The notes: generated from the sequence alone by a model not told the origin. 64,000 nt of DNA from Neobacillus sp. YX16 (GCF_030123505.1 NZ_CP126115.1:2618001-2682000), one strand, 5' to 3'; counted from the stretch's first letter, positions 45,140-55,233 are shown. Program-made: numbers and translations.

Positions 45140-45553
45140 TTGTATCGTATCGGTGAAATAGCCAAGTTAATGAATCTCTCCAAAAGAACAATCGATTACT
45201 ACACCCAAATAGGCTTACTTAACCCTATTCGGACGGATTCTAATTATCGATTGTATGGAGAAGACAGCATCCAAATTATGCATTTAATTGAACATTATAA
45301 AAATCTTAATATGCCACTTGAAGAGATTAAGTCTTCCATTGAATTAATTAAGACGAAGGATTGTGTTGATAAACAAAAAGTAGATAAACATTTTGAACAA
45401 ATTGGAATCTTAATGCATCATCTTAAAGAAGAAATTGAAGCAATCGAACCTATACTTCAAAAACTAAACGGCAATCAAAAAGAAATGGTTGTGAATAAAC
45501 TCTCTTCCCAAGGTGTTCCATTAGCCCAAACATTATTATTATTACTAAGTTAA
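45140..45553 (+). CDS. MerR-family transcriptional regulator
   Basis: A 137-residue regulator. The N-terminal winged helix is YRIGEIAKLMNLSKRTIDYY, followed by TQIGLLNPIRTDSNYRLYGE. A dimerisation coiled coil and a short helical C-terminus follow. One Cys (KDCVDK) is present but not the pair expected for copper sensing. TTG 45140 is the best start I can find; the ribosome site (GGGAAG) is close. It probably controls the CNNM-type transporter gene that follows 60 bases later, an arrangement I recall for yhdQ-yhdP in B. subtilis. The ligand is unknown. Confidence 0.85.
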   Translation: MYRIGEIAKLMNLSKRTIDYYTQIGLLNPIRTDSNYRLYGEDSIQIMHLIEHYKNLNMPLEEIKSSIELIKTKDCVDKQKVDKHFEQIGILMHHLKEEIEAIEPILQKLNGNQKEMVVNKLSSQGVPLAQTLLLLLS

Positions 45554-45583
45554 ACTTATATTTACAAAAACCAGGAGGTGTAT

Positions 45584-45608
45584 TCCTTACTCACACTTTG
45601 AGTAAGGA
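45584..45608 (+). promoter_or_regulatory. Hairpin covering the ribosome site of the CNNM gene
   Basis: TCCTTACTC-ACACTTT-GAGTAAGGA is a perfect nine-pair stem with a 7-base loop. Its 3' arm contains most of the AAGGAGA ribosome site (45604-45610) used by the TTG at 45614. There is no T run, so it is not a terminator. A second, open AGGAGGTG lies just upstream (45573-45580) with a possible GTG-started seven-codon frame. Confidence 0.6.
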
Positions 45609-45613
45609 GACCA

Positions 45614-46924
45614 TTGACCATAATAAACTTGATTGTAATTGCAATTTTAATTGCTTTTACGGCATTCTTCGTGTCTTTCGAATTTGCCATTGTAAAAATC
45701 CGTAGTACACGAATTGATCAGCTAGTAGCAGAAGGCAATAAAAAAGCAATTGCAGCTAAGAAAATTGTTTCAAATTTAGATGAATATTTATCAGCGTGTC
45801 AATTAGGTATTACCGTAACAGCCTTAGGATTAGGTTGGTTGGGTGAACCGACTGTAGAACACATGCTTCACCCATTGTTTACTAAATTTAACATAGCTGA
45901 ATCAGCAGCTGGTATCTTGTCCTTTATCATTGCTTTTGCGTCAGTAACCTTTATTCATGTTGTGGTAGGTGAACTTGCTCCGAAAACCATTGCGATTAAT
46001 AAAGCCGAGGCTGTAACGTTGATATTTGCAAAACCTATGATTATCTTCTATAAGCTTATGTATCCTTTTATTAAAGTATTAAATGGATCAGCACGTGTAA
46101 TCGTTGGGTTCTTTGGATTAAAACCTGCTTCTGAACATGAAGAAGCACACTCAGAGGAAGAGCTGCAATTAATTATCTCTGAAAGCTACAAGAGCGGGGA
46201 AATCAATCAGTCTGAATACAAATATGTGAACAATATCTTTGAATTTGATGATCGTATTGCAAAAGAAATAATGGTACCTCGTACTGAAATCGTTGTATTT
46301 GATCGATCACAAACTCTAGCAGAATGTCTAGAAATTGTGAAGGTAGAAAATTATACAAGGTACCCAGTCATTGATGGTGAAAAGGATAACATTGTTGGTA
46401 TGCTGAACATGAAGGAAGTACTAACAGATTATATTAGTGGTAAAAACCTTGATACACCCATTGATGAATATACCCGTCCTGTTATCCAGGTCATTGAATC
46501 GATTGCCATCCATGATTTATTAGTTAAAATGCAAAAAGAACGTGTTCATATGGCAATTCTAATGGATGAATACGGTGGTACTGCAGGTTTGGTGACTGTT
46601 GAAGATATTCTGGAAGAAATTGTCGGAGAAATTCGCGATGAATTTGACGAAGATGAAGTCCCGGATATCAACAAAATCAGCGAAAATAAAACCGTGGTCG
46701 ACGGAAAAGTTTTAATAGATGAAGTAAATGATTTATTCGGTTTAGACATCCAGGAAGATGAGATGGATACCATTGGCGGCTGGATTTTATCTGAAAAAAT
46801 GGATGTTGTCGAAGGTGATAAGGTTAAATATGGTGATTACGAATTTAAAGTACTTGAAATTGATGGTTATCATATTAAATTATTAGAAATTGTTAAATTA
46901 ATGAAACATGAATCTATAGCTTAA
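45614..46924 (+). CDS. CNNM/CorC-type transporter (DUF21-CBS-CorC), probable Mg2+ efflux
   Basis: A 436-residue membrane protein. A DUF21/CNNM transmembrane domain (about 1-150; IAILIAFTAFFVSFEFAIVK, then LGITVTALGLGWLGEPTVE) precedes a CBS pair (about 205-335; IMVPRTEIVVFDRSQTLAEC, then VHMAILMDEYGGTAGLVTVE) and a CorC/HlyC domain (about 350-430). Proteins of this type export magnesium in Bacillus (MpfA); annotation as hemolysin is a misnomer. TTG 45614 follows AAGGAGA at short spacing, and that site is folded into a hairpin. A MerR gene precedes it. Confidence 0.9.
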   Translation: MTIINLIVIAILIAFTAFFVSFEFAIVKIRSTRIDQLVAEGNKKAIAAKKIVSNLDEYLSACQLGITVTALGLGWLGEPTVEHMLHPLFTKFNIAESAAGILSFIIAFASVTFIHVVVGELAPKTIAINKAEAVTLIFAKPMIIFYKLMYPFIKVLNGSARVIVGFFGLKPASEHEEAHSEEELQLIISESYKSGEINQSEYKYVNNIFEFDDRIAKEIMVPRTEIVVFDRSQTLAECLEIVKVENYTRYPVIDGEKDNIVGMLNMKEVLTDYISGKNLDTPIDEYTRPVIQVIESIAIHDLLVKMQKERVHMAILMDEYGGTAGLVTVEDILEEIVGEIRDEFDEDEVPDINKISENKTVVDGKVLIDEVNDLFGLDIQEDEMDTIGGWILSEKMDVVEGDKVKYGDYEFKVLEIDGYHIKLLEIVKLMKHESIA

Positions 46925-46932
46925 CCTAACAG

Positions 46933-46968
46933 TAAAAAGACCCAGGTGTTCCTGTGGTCTTTTTTTTT
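46933..46968 (+). terminator. Terminator after the CNNM gene
   Basis: AAAAGACCCAGG-TGTT-CCTGTGGTCTTTT, twelve pairs with a small mismatch, followed by Ts. Confidence 0.92.
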
Positions 46969-47257
46969 GACGAATAAAGGGTGGTTAGTGTCCTATGATT
47001 TTACAAATTATTTTTAATATAATAATTCACGTTGGTATTTGTCGAACAATTTATAGAGGTGTTTTGGAAGTTTTCACTTAATATATAGTGTAATAGAATT
47101 GCATCAAAAGTACTATTTTTGAGGGGGAATTGTGATATTAATATTTTCTATGGAATAGTAATTATATAAAAACAAAGGAGGGTCAACTTTTCAACCTGGT
47201 CAAGATGTGTGTGTCCGTTTTCTTATTTCAATTAATGGAATATGGCTGGTGGTAAAT
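46969..47257. other. AT-rich leader/intergenic stretch upstream of the CopD-like gene
   Basis: About 290 bases with no gene I can support. AAAGGAGGG lies at 47175-47183 but has no start codon at a useful distance; the ATG at 47207 is 24 bases beyond it. I see no convincing promoter pair or riboswitch fold by eye. Confidence 0.5.
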
Positions 47258-48346
47258 ATGAACCTATTAAGTTCTATTGCAGAGTTAGGTAATTATCTAT
47301 TGTTTTCGATTTTGGTTGGTTATGTTGTCCTACAATTTGTTTCGGATTCGCAAAAACCAAGTATTCAACTTCCAAAGCCACTTTTGCTTATCTGTACGCT
47401 TGGGATTATACTTTTTACTTTTGTGCCCGTGTTCACTTTAATATTGTTATTTGATGAATCCGTCGGGTTTGTTGCGGCCGCTGCCTCTGTTTTGACGCGT
47501 TTCCAAATTGGGCAGGGATGGCTGTTTAACACAGTGTTTACTATTTTCTTATGGTTAACCTTGTATCTAAATCGCTCAAAATATTTACAGGCATTCTGGA
47601 TTGTTTTAATGATTATAACCATTGGTTATAGCAGTCATGTTTCAACTCAATCGTTTGTTGTTGGCCTATTTTCTCATACCACACACTTCCTTATGGTAAC
47701 GATTTGGGTGGGTGTCGTCCTTCAGGTGTCTTGGTTTTCTAAAGATAAGGAACATTGGTCTGAGTTCCTACAATGGTTTTCACCGTTGGCTGTAGTATGT
47801 ATGATTAATATTTTTGCAACAGGGTTTGTCATTATGTTTACCCTTGAGAAGCCCGCAGAATATGTAAATGGTTGGGCAACACCATACGGACGTATGTTAT
47901 TGTTCAAGCACATAAGTATCGTTCCAATTATTATGTTCGCCTTCATTAATGGGATATTAACAAAAAGAGTTTCAACTGCCTCGAAATATGATCCTCGTAA
48001 TTGGTTAAAAGCAGAAAGTGTCATTCTTTTACTTGTATTTTTCTTTACAGCAGTTATGGGTACATTATCACCACCTTATGAAATGGTCTATGCTGCGCAA
48101 GAAGGCACAGCACCAACATGGGTAGATTGGCTGTTAGCAAAGAACCTTCTTGTACCGATAGAAATTGAATTCTCTCCAACCTTCTTATCTATCATTTTGG
48201 TTTCAACAGCACTTCTATTTTTGTTGTTAATATTTGTGAGTTATAAAAGTATGAGCCCGGTTTTTGCCACCGTATTTGGGGGTTGTTTTATTCTCACTTT
48301 ATACTTAGGCTTAATGTTTTCTTGTGTTCTATATCCAATTATTTGA
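47258..48346 (+). CDS. CopD-like polytopic membrane protein
   Basis: A protein of 362 residues from ATG 47258 (GGTGGT six bases upstream); the frame is open from ATG 47207. About ten membrane helices fill the sequence. The CopD-like part has histidines spaced as in the family: GYSSHVSTQSFVVGLFSHTT with HFLMVTIWVGVVLQ, and LLFKHISIVPIIMFAF. CopD proteins take part in copper uptake or handling at the membrane. The next gene is a huge multicopper oxidase, so a role in supplying copper or electron transfer is plausible but inferred. Confidence 0.78.
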   Translation: MNLLSSIAELGNYLLFSILVGYVVLQFVSDSQKPSIQLPKPLLLICTLGIILFTFVPVFTLILLFDESVGFVAAAASVLTRFQIGQGWLFNTVFTIFLWLTLYLNRSKYLQAFWIVLMIITIGYSSHVSTQSFVVGLFSHTTHFLMVTIWVGVVLQVSWFSKDKEHWSEFLQWFSPLAVVCMINIFATGFVIMFTLEKPAEYVNGWATPYGRMLLFKHISIVPIIMFAFINGILTKRVSTASKYDPRNWLKAESVILLLVFFFTAVMGTLSPPYEMVYAAQEGTAPTWVDWLLAKNLLVPIEIEFSPTFLSIILVSTALLFLLLIFVSYKSMSPVFATVFGGCFILTLYLGLMFSCVLYPII

Positions 48347-48504
48347 GTAATAGCTAGGTCTGCTCTAACTTTTACTGTTTTGAAACGTAAATAGAGAGTG
48401 TACATGAAAGAAGGTATATAAATTTTGAACTGGTCATATAAAATTCTATAGCAGTTTGGACCTATAACTTACATACTATCTGGAAAATGAAAGGGGTACA
48501 AAGG

Positions 48505-51500
48505 TTGAAGCAAAAGGAGTCATTTTTACTATTATTCTGTTTTCTAACCCTATTTTCAGTTGTATCTCTCTCAATTGTTTTTATCATTCATTCATCCGAC
48601 TTAAAATACGCCCTGGCATTTGATAAGGTAAGACCTGCCACAGTATCAAAGACCGGTGTAAAACAATTTTCTAGTAATCAACAAATAGTAAAAACAACTA
48701 GCAATTCTCCAACATATGTAACCTCTACTACGAACAGTCAATCGAACGAAGCAATTATTCAAACGAAGGCAGCAAAATCCAATGCGGCACCCATTTCATT
48801 GGCAAGGCTAGATATGCCAAATGAGAAATGTCTCAAAGGTGCACCTGTGCGTAATTTTAATATTACAGCGATACAGGTAGATATGGTCTACAACAAATTT
48901 GGCGACCATGACCCAAAGGCGAAAATATATGCCCTACAAGAAGATGTTGAGAAAATTCGACAGGCGATTGCTGAAAATCCAGGAAAACCGGTCAAGGAAA
49001 TCCGGCCGCTGGCACTCCGTGCAAATAAAGGTGATTGTATTAAAGTTTCCTTTAGTAATCAATTGAGTGAGAAGGCATCCATTCATATTGAAGGGGTTGG
49101 ATATGATGTAAGGGGATCTGACGGAACATCGGCAGGATATAATCCTGATTCAACTGCTTCACCAAACACAGAAATTAAATACACGTGGAATGCTGTGGAT
49201 GAAGGAACTTTCTTTTTCTACAATGGCGCCGATCTCACTTACTTCACCGATCCAACTGGCGGCAGGGGGACAATGGGTGATGGTTTATTCGGGGCGTTAA
49301 TCATTGAACCAAAAGGGGCAACATGGACTGACCCTGTAACAGGAGAAGAGTTAACCAGTGGATTATATGCAGATATCCATTTACCTGGCCAACCCGATTT
49401 TCGGGAGTTTACTTTGTTTTTCCATGATGGGATTAGCGCTCAATTTGGTACCCCTCCACCTCCTGGAACTCATGAAGAAGACCACGAGGAAGAAGGGGAG
49501 GTACCTCATGAAGAGGAACCCCATGTAGAGGATCCAAATGAAAAAGAGCTTTATGCTGTAAATTATCGTGCAGAACCAATGGATGAACGTTTGAAAAACA
49601 CAATGGGTGAGGATGGTAAAGATCCAACAATGTTTTATTCATCCTGGGTTTTTGGTGACCCGGCGACTCCTATTACTAGAGCCTATGTAGGTGACCCGGT
49701 TAGATACCGAGTCATTGGAGCAAACAGTGATGAAAATCATGTTTTTCACCTGCATGGGCACAGATGGAAAAGTGATACGAAGAAAACAAACACCGTAGAT
49801 TCTGATACCTTGAATATTGGTGATACCCAAACGGCTGAATTAGCATTTGGTGCTGGGTACGACAAAGATAATACGGGGGCTCCAGGGGATTATTTATGGC
49901 ATTGTCATTTGTTCCCACATTATTTAGAAGGCATGTGGGGGTTAATGAGGGTATTCGACAAAGCGCAGGCTGACTTGCTGCCCTTAGCAGATAGGGAAGC
50001 ACCATCTAGTCCAACAGAACAAAACCCTGGTTTTCCAAATTATATACCTGGTGAAATAGGCAAACGTGCTCCAAAGCCGCCGGACCCAGAATTGCGTCCA
50101 GCAACAGAATCAGAAAAAGCGGCTTTAGGTGCGCTCGGACCAGGAGCACCTAATTTTGATCGCTGTCCGAAGGATGCTCCTATTCGAAAATATGACATTG
50201 TCGGGATACAAACAGAGATTATATACAACAATGCAGGTGATCGTGATAAGGAAGGACGAATGTATGTCCTCGCAGAGGATGAACAAAAAGTACTGAGTGG
50301 GCAGTTGCGGCCGCGTCCCCTCGCCATTCGGGCCAATCAGGGAGATTGTGTAGAGGTAACATTAGAAAACCATTTATTCAATGCTAATGAACCCAATGCC
50401 TTATCGATACACATTCATTTTGTTGCATACGATCCTTTAGGCTCTGATGGAACAGCAGTCGGCTGGAACTACAATCAAGGTACGGAGCCTGGTGAAAAAA
50501 TCCGCTATCGCTGGTATGCAGATGAAGAGGGATCAATTCTTTTCCATGATCATACCTCTGCGGGTGAAAAAGGTTTCCATGGTACATTTGGAACATTAAT
50601 TGTTGAACCAAAAGGATCTAAATGGCTGGATCCAAAGACCGGCCGGGAAATAAAATCTGGAACGGAAGCAATGATTGTTCACCCAGAAAAAGAAGACTTT
50701 CGTGAGCAGGTTATGATTTACCATGATTTTGCAAGACTTTGGGATAAAAGTGATAACATTCTTCAGTTAGAGACTGATCCATCAAATTTCAAGCACGCGC
50801 ATGGGTATGCAGCTGTCAATTATTCAAATGCACCATTTTTTAGAAGAAATAATAGTGATCCTGCATACGTCTTTAGCTCTTGGGTACACGGGGATCCTCA
50901 GACTCCAATTATCCAAAGTTATCCAGGAGATCCAATCAAAATCCGTTTAATCCAAGGAGCCCATGAAACACAGCATAACTTTAATATCCACGGATTAAAC
51001 TGGAAGCGTGAATCAGGGGTAGAGGATTCAGAATTAACGTCCACCCAAACCATTGGAATGTCTGAACAATTTATCATGGATATACAACCTAACCCTGTTG
51101 GAGTCCAGCAACGGGATTATCTATGGTCTTCTCAACCGATTGAAGACTTGTGGAGCGGGTTATGGGGCTTTGTCAGAGTTTGGGGTGAAAAGACACCTGC
51201 TCTCCAAAAATTGCCAGATCGACCACAACTAAAAACTTCTGTTGTGCCCTGGAAGGTAAGTCAGATGAAGAAAAATGGAAAAAGGCCACCAAAAGCACTG
51301 GCACCAGGAAATCCCTGTCCTCCAGGGGCGTTGGTAAGGAAATTTGATTTAACCGCCTTTATGAAAGACATAGTTTATAACAAATATGGTGACCATGATC
51401 CATTTGGAATGATGTTCTCGCTTACCAAAGACTATCTAGATATTAAAAATGGCAGGAAAGCGGCCGAACCGCTTGTCATTCGGGCAAATGAAGGGGAGTG

Positions 51501-52752
51501 TATTCAGGTTACCCTTTCAAATCAACTACCGTTGGATCCACCTGAAAACCTGGCAGATCCAGCTCTGTTAATGGCTAATCAGGTGAATTGGAAGAATTCT
51601 AATCGAGTTTCTTTGCACCCGCAAATGGTGAAATACGATATGCAGGGATCTGACGGTGCAACTATTGGCTACAACTATGATCAAACCATTGGACCAGGTG
51701 AAAAGATTACTTATCAATGGTATGCCGAAAAAGAATATGGAGGTACTATTCTTTATGACTATGGAGACATCCGTAGCCATCGACTTCATGGTGCGTATGG
51801 TTCACTCATTATTGAACCGAAAGGCTCCAAATATCGTGACCCGAAAACGGGTGCTGAAATAACTTCAGGTGCGAGGGCAGATATTATTGTGCCGGATAAA
51901 CCTGATTTTAGAGAGCAAGTGTTAATGTTCTCAGATGGTCTCTATACCGTCAGCAAAGGTGGAAGTGCTCCAACCCCAGGTACAGCCGATCTTGATATGG
52001 AAGATAGGGGAGAAAAGGGTATTAATTATAGTTCAGAACCGTTTAAGCACCGATTAGCGGCAAATCCTGATAAATCATTAATTTTTAGCTCCGTTATACA
52101 TGGCGATCCATCAACGCCGATGCCGGAATCCTATGTTGGTGATCCTATCCGATTAAGAGTAATGCAGACTGCTGACCGTTCAAGAGGAAGTGTGTTTACC
52201 CTCCATAGTCATCGCTGGCGCTATCAATGGACGGACCCTAACTCTAAGCTAGTATCAAGTCAGGGCTCACTTACCCCAGGGGAGACTTTGGACATTATCC
52301 CAGTACAAAATGATGGGATATTTAATCAAGTTGGTGACTATGTCTACCGGGAAATGAAGCTAAGGAGATATTTGGAAGGTGGGTTATGGGGGATGCTTCG
52401 TATCCATAATCAACCAAAAAATCAATTGCTTGCCCTGCCAGACCGTCGTCCAGAGCCGCCAACAAACATCAATATCAGTACCGCACCAAATAAGCAGTTG
52501 TTATATATTAGCTGGAATACCAGTGTAAATAAAGAAATTGTCGGTTTTAATGTATATCGAAAAGCGGTTCCTAGTGCTGGATACCAGAAAATGAATAAGG
52601 ATGTCATTCGCTCCTTAACCTATACCCTGCCAGTAAACTCTACTACACTAAAATACTATTATACCGTTACAACAATAGATAAATTTGGGAACGAATCAAT
52701 TTATGCAAACCCCAAAATAGTAAAAAGTAATACCTTTCATATTAAGAAGTGA
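48505..52752 (+). CDS. Giant three-unit multicopper oxidase (MnxG/ceruloplasmin-like) with C-terminal FN3 domain
   Basis: An exported protein of about 1415 residues. An N-terminal hydrophobic helix (LLLFCFLTLFSVVSLSIVFI) may be an uncleaved anchor. Three repeated cupredoxin-pair units follow, each starting with C-P/L-x-G/D-A-P/L-(I/V)-R and containing GSDG and IEPKG (or VEPKG). Copper ligands are split. Unit 1 supplies HVFHLHGH (from ~412) and WHCHLFPH (His466, Cys467, His468). Unit 2 supplies HIH (636-638) and HDH (681-683). Unit 3 has neither set. So one type-1 site and one trinuclear site are likely, formed between units 1 and 2. A fibronectin-III-like domain ends the protein. TTG 48505 is preferred (AAGGGG upstream). 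The substrate is unknown; Mn(II) or another metal is possible. Confidence 0.85.
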   Translation: MKQKESFLLLFCFLTLFSVVSLSIVFIIHSSDLKYALAFDKVRPATVSKTGVKQFSSNQQIVKTTSNSPTYVTSTTNSQSNEAIIQTKAAKSNAAPISLARLDMPNEKCLKGAPVRNFNITAIQVDMVYNKFGDHDPKAKIYALQEDVEKIRQAIAENPGKPVKEIRPLALRANKGDCIKVSFSNQLSEKASIHIEGVGYDVRGSDGTSAGYNPDSTASPNTEIKYTWNAVDEGTFFFYNGADLTYFTDPTGGRGTMGDGLFGALIIEPKGATWTDPVTGEELTSGLYADIHLPGQPDFREFTLFFHDGISAQFGTPPPPGTHEEDHEEEGEVPHEEEPHVEDPNEKELYAVNYRAEPMDERLKNTMGEDGKDPTMFYSSWVFGDPATPITRAYVGDPVRYRVIGANSDENHVFHLHGHRWKSDTKKTNTVDSDTLNIGDTQTAELAFGAGYDKDNTGAPGDYLWHCHLFPHYLEGMWGLMRVFDKAQADLLPLADREAPSSPTEQNPGFPNYIPGEIGKRAPKPPDPELRPATESEKAALGALGPGAPNFDRCPKDAPIRKYDIVGIQTEIIYNNAGDRDKEGRMYVLAEDEQKVLSGQLRPRPLAIRANQGDCVEVTLENHLFNANEPNALSIHIHFVAYDPLGSDGTAVGWNYNQGTEPGEKIRYRWYADEEGSILFHDHTSAGEKGFHGTFGTLIVEPKGSKWLDPKTGREIKSGTEAMIVHPEKEDFREQVMIYHDFARLWDKSDNILQLETDPSNFKHAHGYAAVNYSNAPFFRRNNSDPAYVFSSWVHGDPQTPIIQSYPGDPIKIRLIQGAHETQHNFNIHGLNWKRESGVEDSELTSTQTIGMSEQFIMDIQPNPVGVQQRDYLWSSQPIEDLWSGLWGFVRVWGEKTPALQKLPDRPQLKTSVVPWKVSQMKKNGKRPPKALAPGNPCPPGALVRKFDLTAFMKDIVYNKYGDHDPFGMMFSLTKDYLDIKNGRKAAEPLVIRANEGECIQVTLSNQLPLDPPENLADPALLMANQVNWKNSNRVSLHPQMVKYDMQGSDGATIGYNYDQTIGPGEKITYQWYAEKEYGGTILYDYGDIRSHRLHGAYGSLIIEPKGSKYRDPKTGAEITSGARADIIVPDKPDFREQVLMFSDGLYTVSKGGSAPTPGTADLDMEDRGEKGINYSSEPFKHRLAANPDKSLIFSSVIHGDPSTPMPESYVGDPIRLRVMQTADRSRGSVFTLHSHRWRYQWTDPNSKLVSSQGSLTPGETLDIIPVQNDGIFNQVGDYVYREMKLRRYLEGGLWGMLRIHNQPKNQLLALPDRRPEPPTNINISTAPNKQLLYISWNTSVNKEIVGFNVYRKAVPSAGYQKMNKDVIRSLTYTLPVNSTTLKYYYTVTTIDKFGNESIYANPKIVKSNTFHIKK

Positions 52753-52932
52753 CGAGAAAGAGAGCGGAGGTTTTGGCTTCCTCCCTCTTTGCAATACTTC
52801 TTTAATATAATTTTTTAGATAGAAAGATAAAAAGAGGGGAGAAAGGAAGGGGTAGAAGACAGAGAAATGAAAGTTACCTAGTTTCTGAACGAAAATAGTG
52901 TAAAAGAAAATTACAAAGGTGGGCTGCTACTA

Positions 52933-55233
52933 ATGTTGCCAAGAGGATTAACAAGAAAAGTCAGGAAGAAATCGCCTATAAGAAAGTTTTTACTCGTACT
53001 ATTGACTACCTTAATTGTTATAAGTAGTGCGGAATTTGGGATGAATGGTGCAAATGCTGAATTAGTAATACCAAATAAGGATATTCATAAACTACAAAAA
53101 GTCGGACCAATTCATGAAGACTTTGGTTACCCCGTGTGGTATAAGGACTATAATGGCCTCAGACTTGAACTTTGTGCGGATGTAGATGATCCATATTGTG
53201 CTTTGGATCCGGCAGAGATACCAGATCCAACTAAACCGATTTCATTTATAAACGATAACTTTCCAGCTGAACTATTTTATCAGCTAGCTGGCTCAGAGAT
53301 TGACCTGCCTAATGGAGGAAGAGCGATTGCAACCTTTGCACTGGAAGCAGCATGGGCGAATGAGGAACCTCTGGATGGAGACCAAATTGTATTCGGGCGG
53401 GTACGTTTTCGAATTGATGGTATAGCAACAGGAAGTGAATATACGATTTACCATCCTTATGGGATTGATAAATTTACCGCAGTAGAAGAGGATGAGGATG
53501 AACCAGATGTTGGAGAGATTAGATTTGTTGAAGACATTGGGGTAAATGGTGGATTTGAGGGTGCCATGAAGAGCCGAATTGGAACTTTCTTGGAATGGGA
53601 TGACAAAGGTACAAAGGCACCAGTAGGATATGTAGGAGATCCAAATCAAGATCATACTATAAAAAATGGTTATGTTAATGAAAAAGGTGAAGAACAAAAC
53701 TATTTTAGAATTGTAGGAGATGAACATTCAGGACTAACAGATGGCCTTGATGAAAATTCATCTAACTACTGTGGGAAAAACTGTATCCAAACCGATTTAT
53801 TTAGCTTAATGGGTAAAAAAGCTACAAATGCAGGTGTCGATGTTACACGGGCTACATACAGCCTAACAGAAAACGGGGGAACAATTGATGTCTTTTCATC
53901 GACAGAAGAAACAGAACAGCAGGACATTGAAGTATCAGCAACTGGTATGGATCCAGTTAATTTATTTGGAAGCAATGGGCAATATTTTGCCCGTATTTCT
54001 TTCGAGGGAAATACGCCACCGAAATTAACTGTTACCAACAAGACAGACAATCCAGATAGTGTAAAAACCATTACTCCAGATGATAAAATAACTTCTACAG
54101 CAGAATATGACATAAAAGGGGAGGATAAGATTCTCACCATTTTTGCAGAATCAAGTGACAAAGTAAATCCTATAAAATTTTCAGTACTTGGGTTATCAGG
54201 GGATTTTAATGAGAATGGATATTTGATAATAAAAAATCCGACTTATATCCCGCCAAACATTACAGTAAAATCCACCAGGATTCGAGATGAAGATGGTCCT
54301 TATGGTCTAGAATTGGGAAGAGTCACAATCCCTGTTGATGTAAAAGTCGGTACTTTCGAGTCAGAAAGTATTGTACCAAACGTTTTAATGAACCAGAATG
54401 TAGTTGCTGGAGAAGAAGTTACTCTTGATGCCTCGCAGTCTACGGGACCAATTGGATCCTATAAATGGACCAAAGCAAGTGGTCCTGATGTTGTACTAAC
54501 AGATGGAGAAACAGCGGTTGCGAAATTCAAAGCGCCAGACCCAGGTGAAGGGAAAACATCAGAGGCTATAAAATTTAATCTAACAATTACCTCCAAAAAA
54601 GGTACGTCTTTTACTATAAATGATGTAACAGTCACTGTAAACAAGCCAGCTGGTGACGCCATTTCAGCAGAGGCAGGAGAAGACCGATTAGATGTCGCTC
54701 AAGGTAGTACAATAACGCTTGATGGAAGCGGATCTTCACAAGGAGAAGGGATCAAATATTCTTGGAAACAAATATCTGGTAGCACGGTTCCTATTACAAA
54801 TGCTAACACAGCTAAGCCAACGATTGTTGTACCTAAGGTATACAGTGCTGAAAATAATAATGCAATAGGTACATGGGAATTTGAACTTACAGTTACGGGA
54901 CCAGGTGGCACAGATACAGATAGAGTAAAAATAATAACTATAAAAGATGCATTAACAGTTACGAATGCAGAACTTCGTGGTTCTCAATGGAGAGTAAGTG
55001 GCACATCAACTGTTGCGGGGCCAGGTGTAAAAATTACTATCTATTTAGAATCAAGTTCAGGACCGATAGAAATCGGTTCCACATCAGTGGCTCCAGGAAA
55101 TGCAGCTGGTGGAGCTTGGACTTTCAGAGGAACAGCAAGACTACCTGGTACAATAGTTAGGGCTGGAACTTTAAAAATTGTTTCTACTTCAGGTGGAGAA
55201 CTTACTAAAGTAGAAGTAAGAAGATTTAGATAA
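52933..55233 (+). CDS. Secreted protein with PKD/Ig-like domains
   Basis: A 766-residue protein with a twin-basic N-terminus and a signal peptide (hydrophobic core FLLVLLTTLIVISSAEFG, cleavage probably after NGANA near 42). The first ~450 residues are a domain I do not recognise, with paired cysteines (CADVDDPYC; YCGKNC). Two PKD-like beta domains follow (about 475-575, VVAGEEVTLDASQSTGPIGS; about 578-675, DVAQGSTITLDGSGSSQGEG). The end is an Ig-like domain with AELRGSQWRVSGTSTV. It starts 180 bases after the oxidase gene. Adhesion or scaffolding for the oxidase outside the cell is a guess from context. Confidence 0.85.
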   Translation: MLPRGLTRKVRKKSPIRKFLLVLLTTLIVISSAEFGMNGANAELVIPNKDIHKLQKVGPIHEDFGYPVWYKDYNGLRLELCADVDDPYCALDPAEIPDPTKPISFINDNFPAELFYQLAGSEIDLPNGGRAIATFALEAAWANEEPLDGDQIVFGRVRFRIDGIATGSEYTIYHPYGIDKFTAVEEDEDEPDVGEIRFVEDIGVNGGFEGAMKSRIGTFLEWDDKGTKAPVGYVGDPNQDHTIKNGYVNEKGEEQNYFRIVGDEHSGLTDGLDENSSNYCGKNCIQTDLFSLMGKKATNAGVDVTRATYSLTENGGTIDVFSSTEETEQQDIEVSATGMDPVNLFGSNGQYFARISFEGNTPPKLTVTNKTDNPDSVKTITPDDKITSTAEYDIKGEDKILTIFAESSDKVNPIKFSVLGLSGDFNENGYLIIKNPTYIPPNITVKSTRIRDEDGPYGLELGRVTIPVDVKVGTFESESIVPNVLMNQNVVAGEEVTLDASQSTGPIGSYKWTKASGPDVVLTDGETAVAKFKAPDPGEGKTSEAIKFNLTITSKKGTSFTINDVTVTVNKPAGDAISAEAGEDRLDVAQGSTITLDGSGSSQGEGIKYSWKQISGSTVPITNANTAKPTIVVPKVYSAENNNAIGTWEFELTVTGPGGTDTDRVKIITIKDALTVTNAELRGSQWRVSGTSTVAGPGVKITIYLESSSGPIEIGSTSVAPGNAAGGAWTFRGTARLPGTIVRAGTLKIVSTSGGELTKVEVRRFR

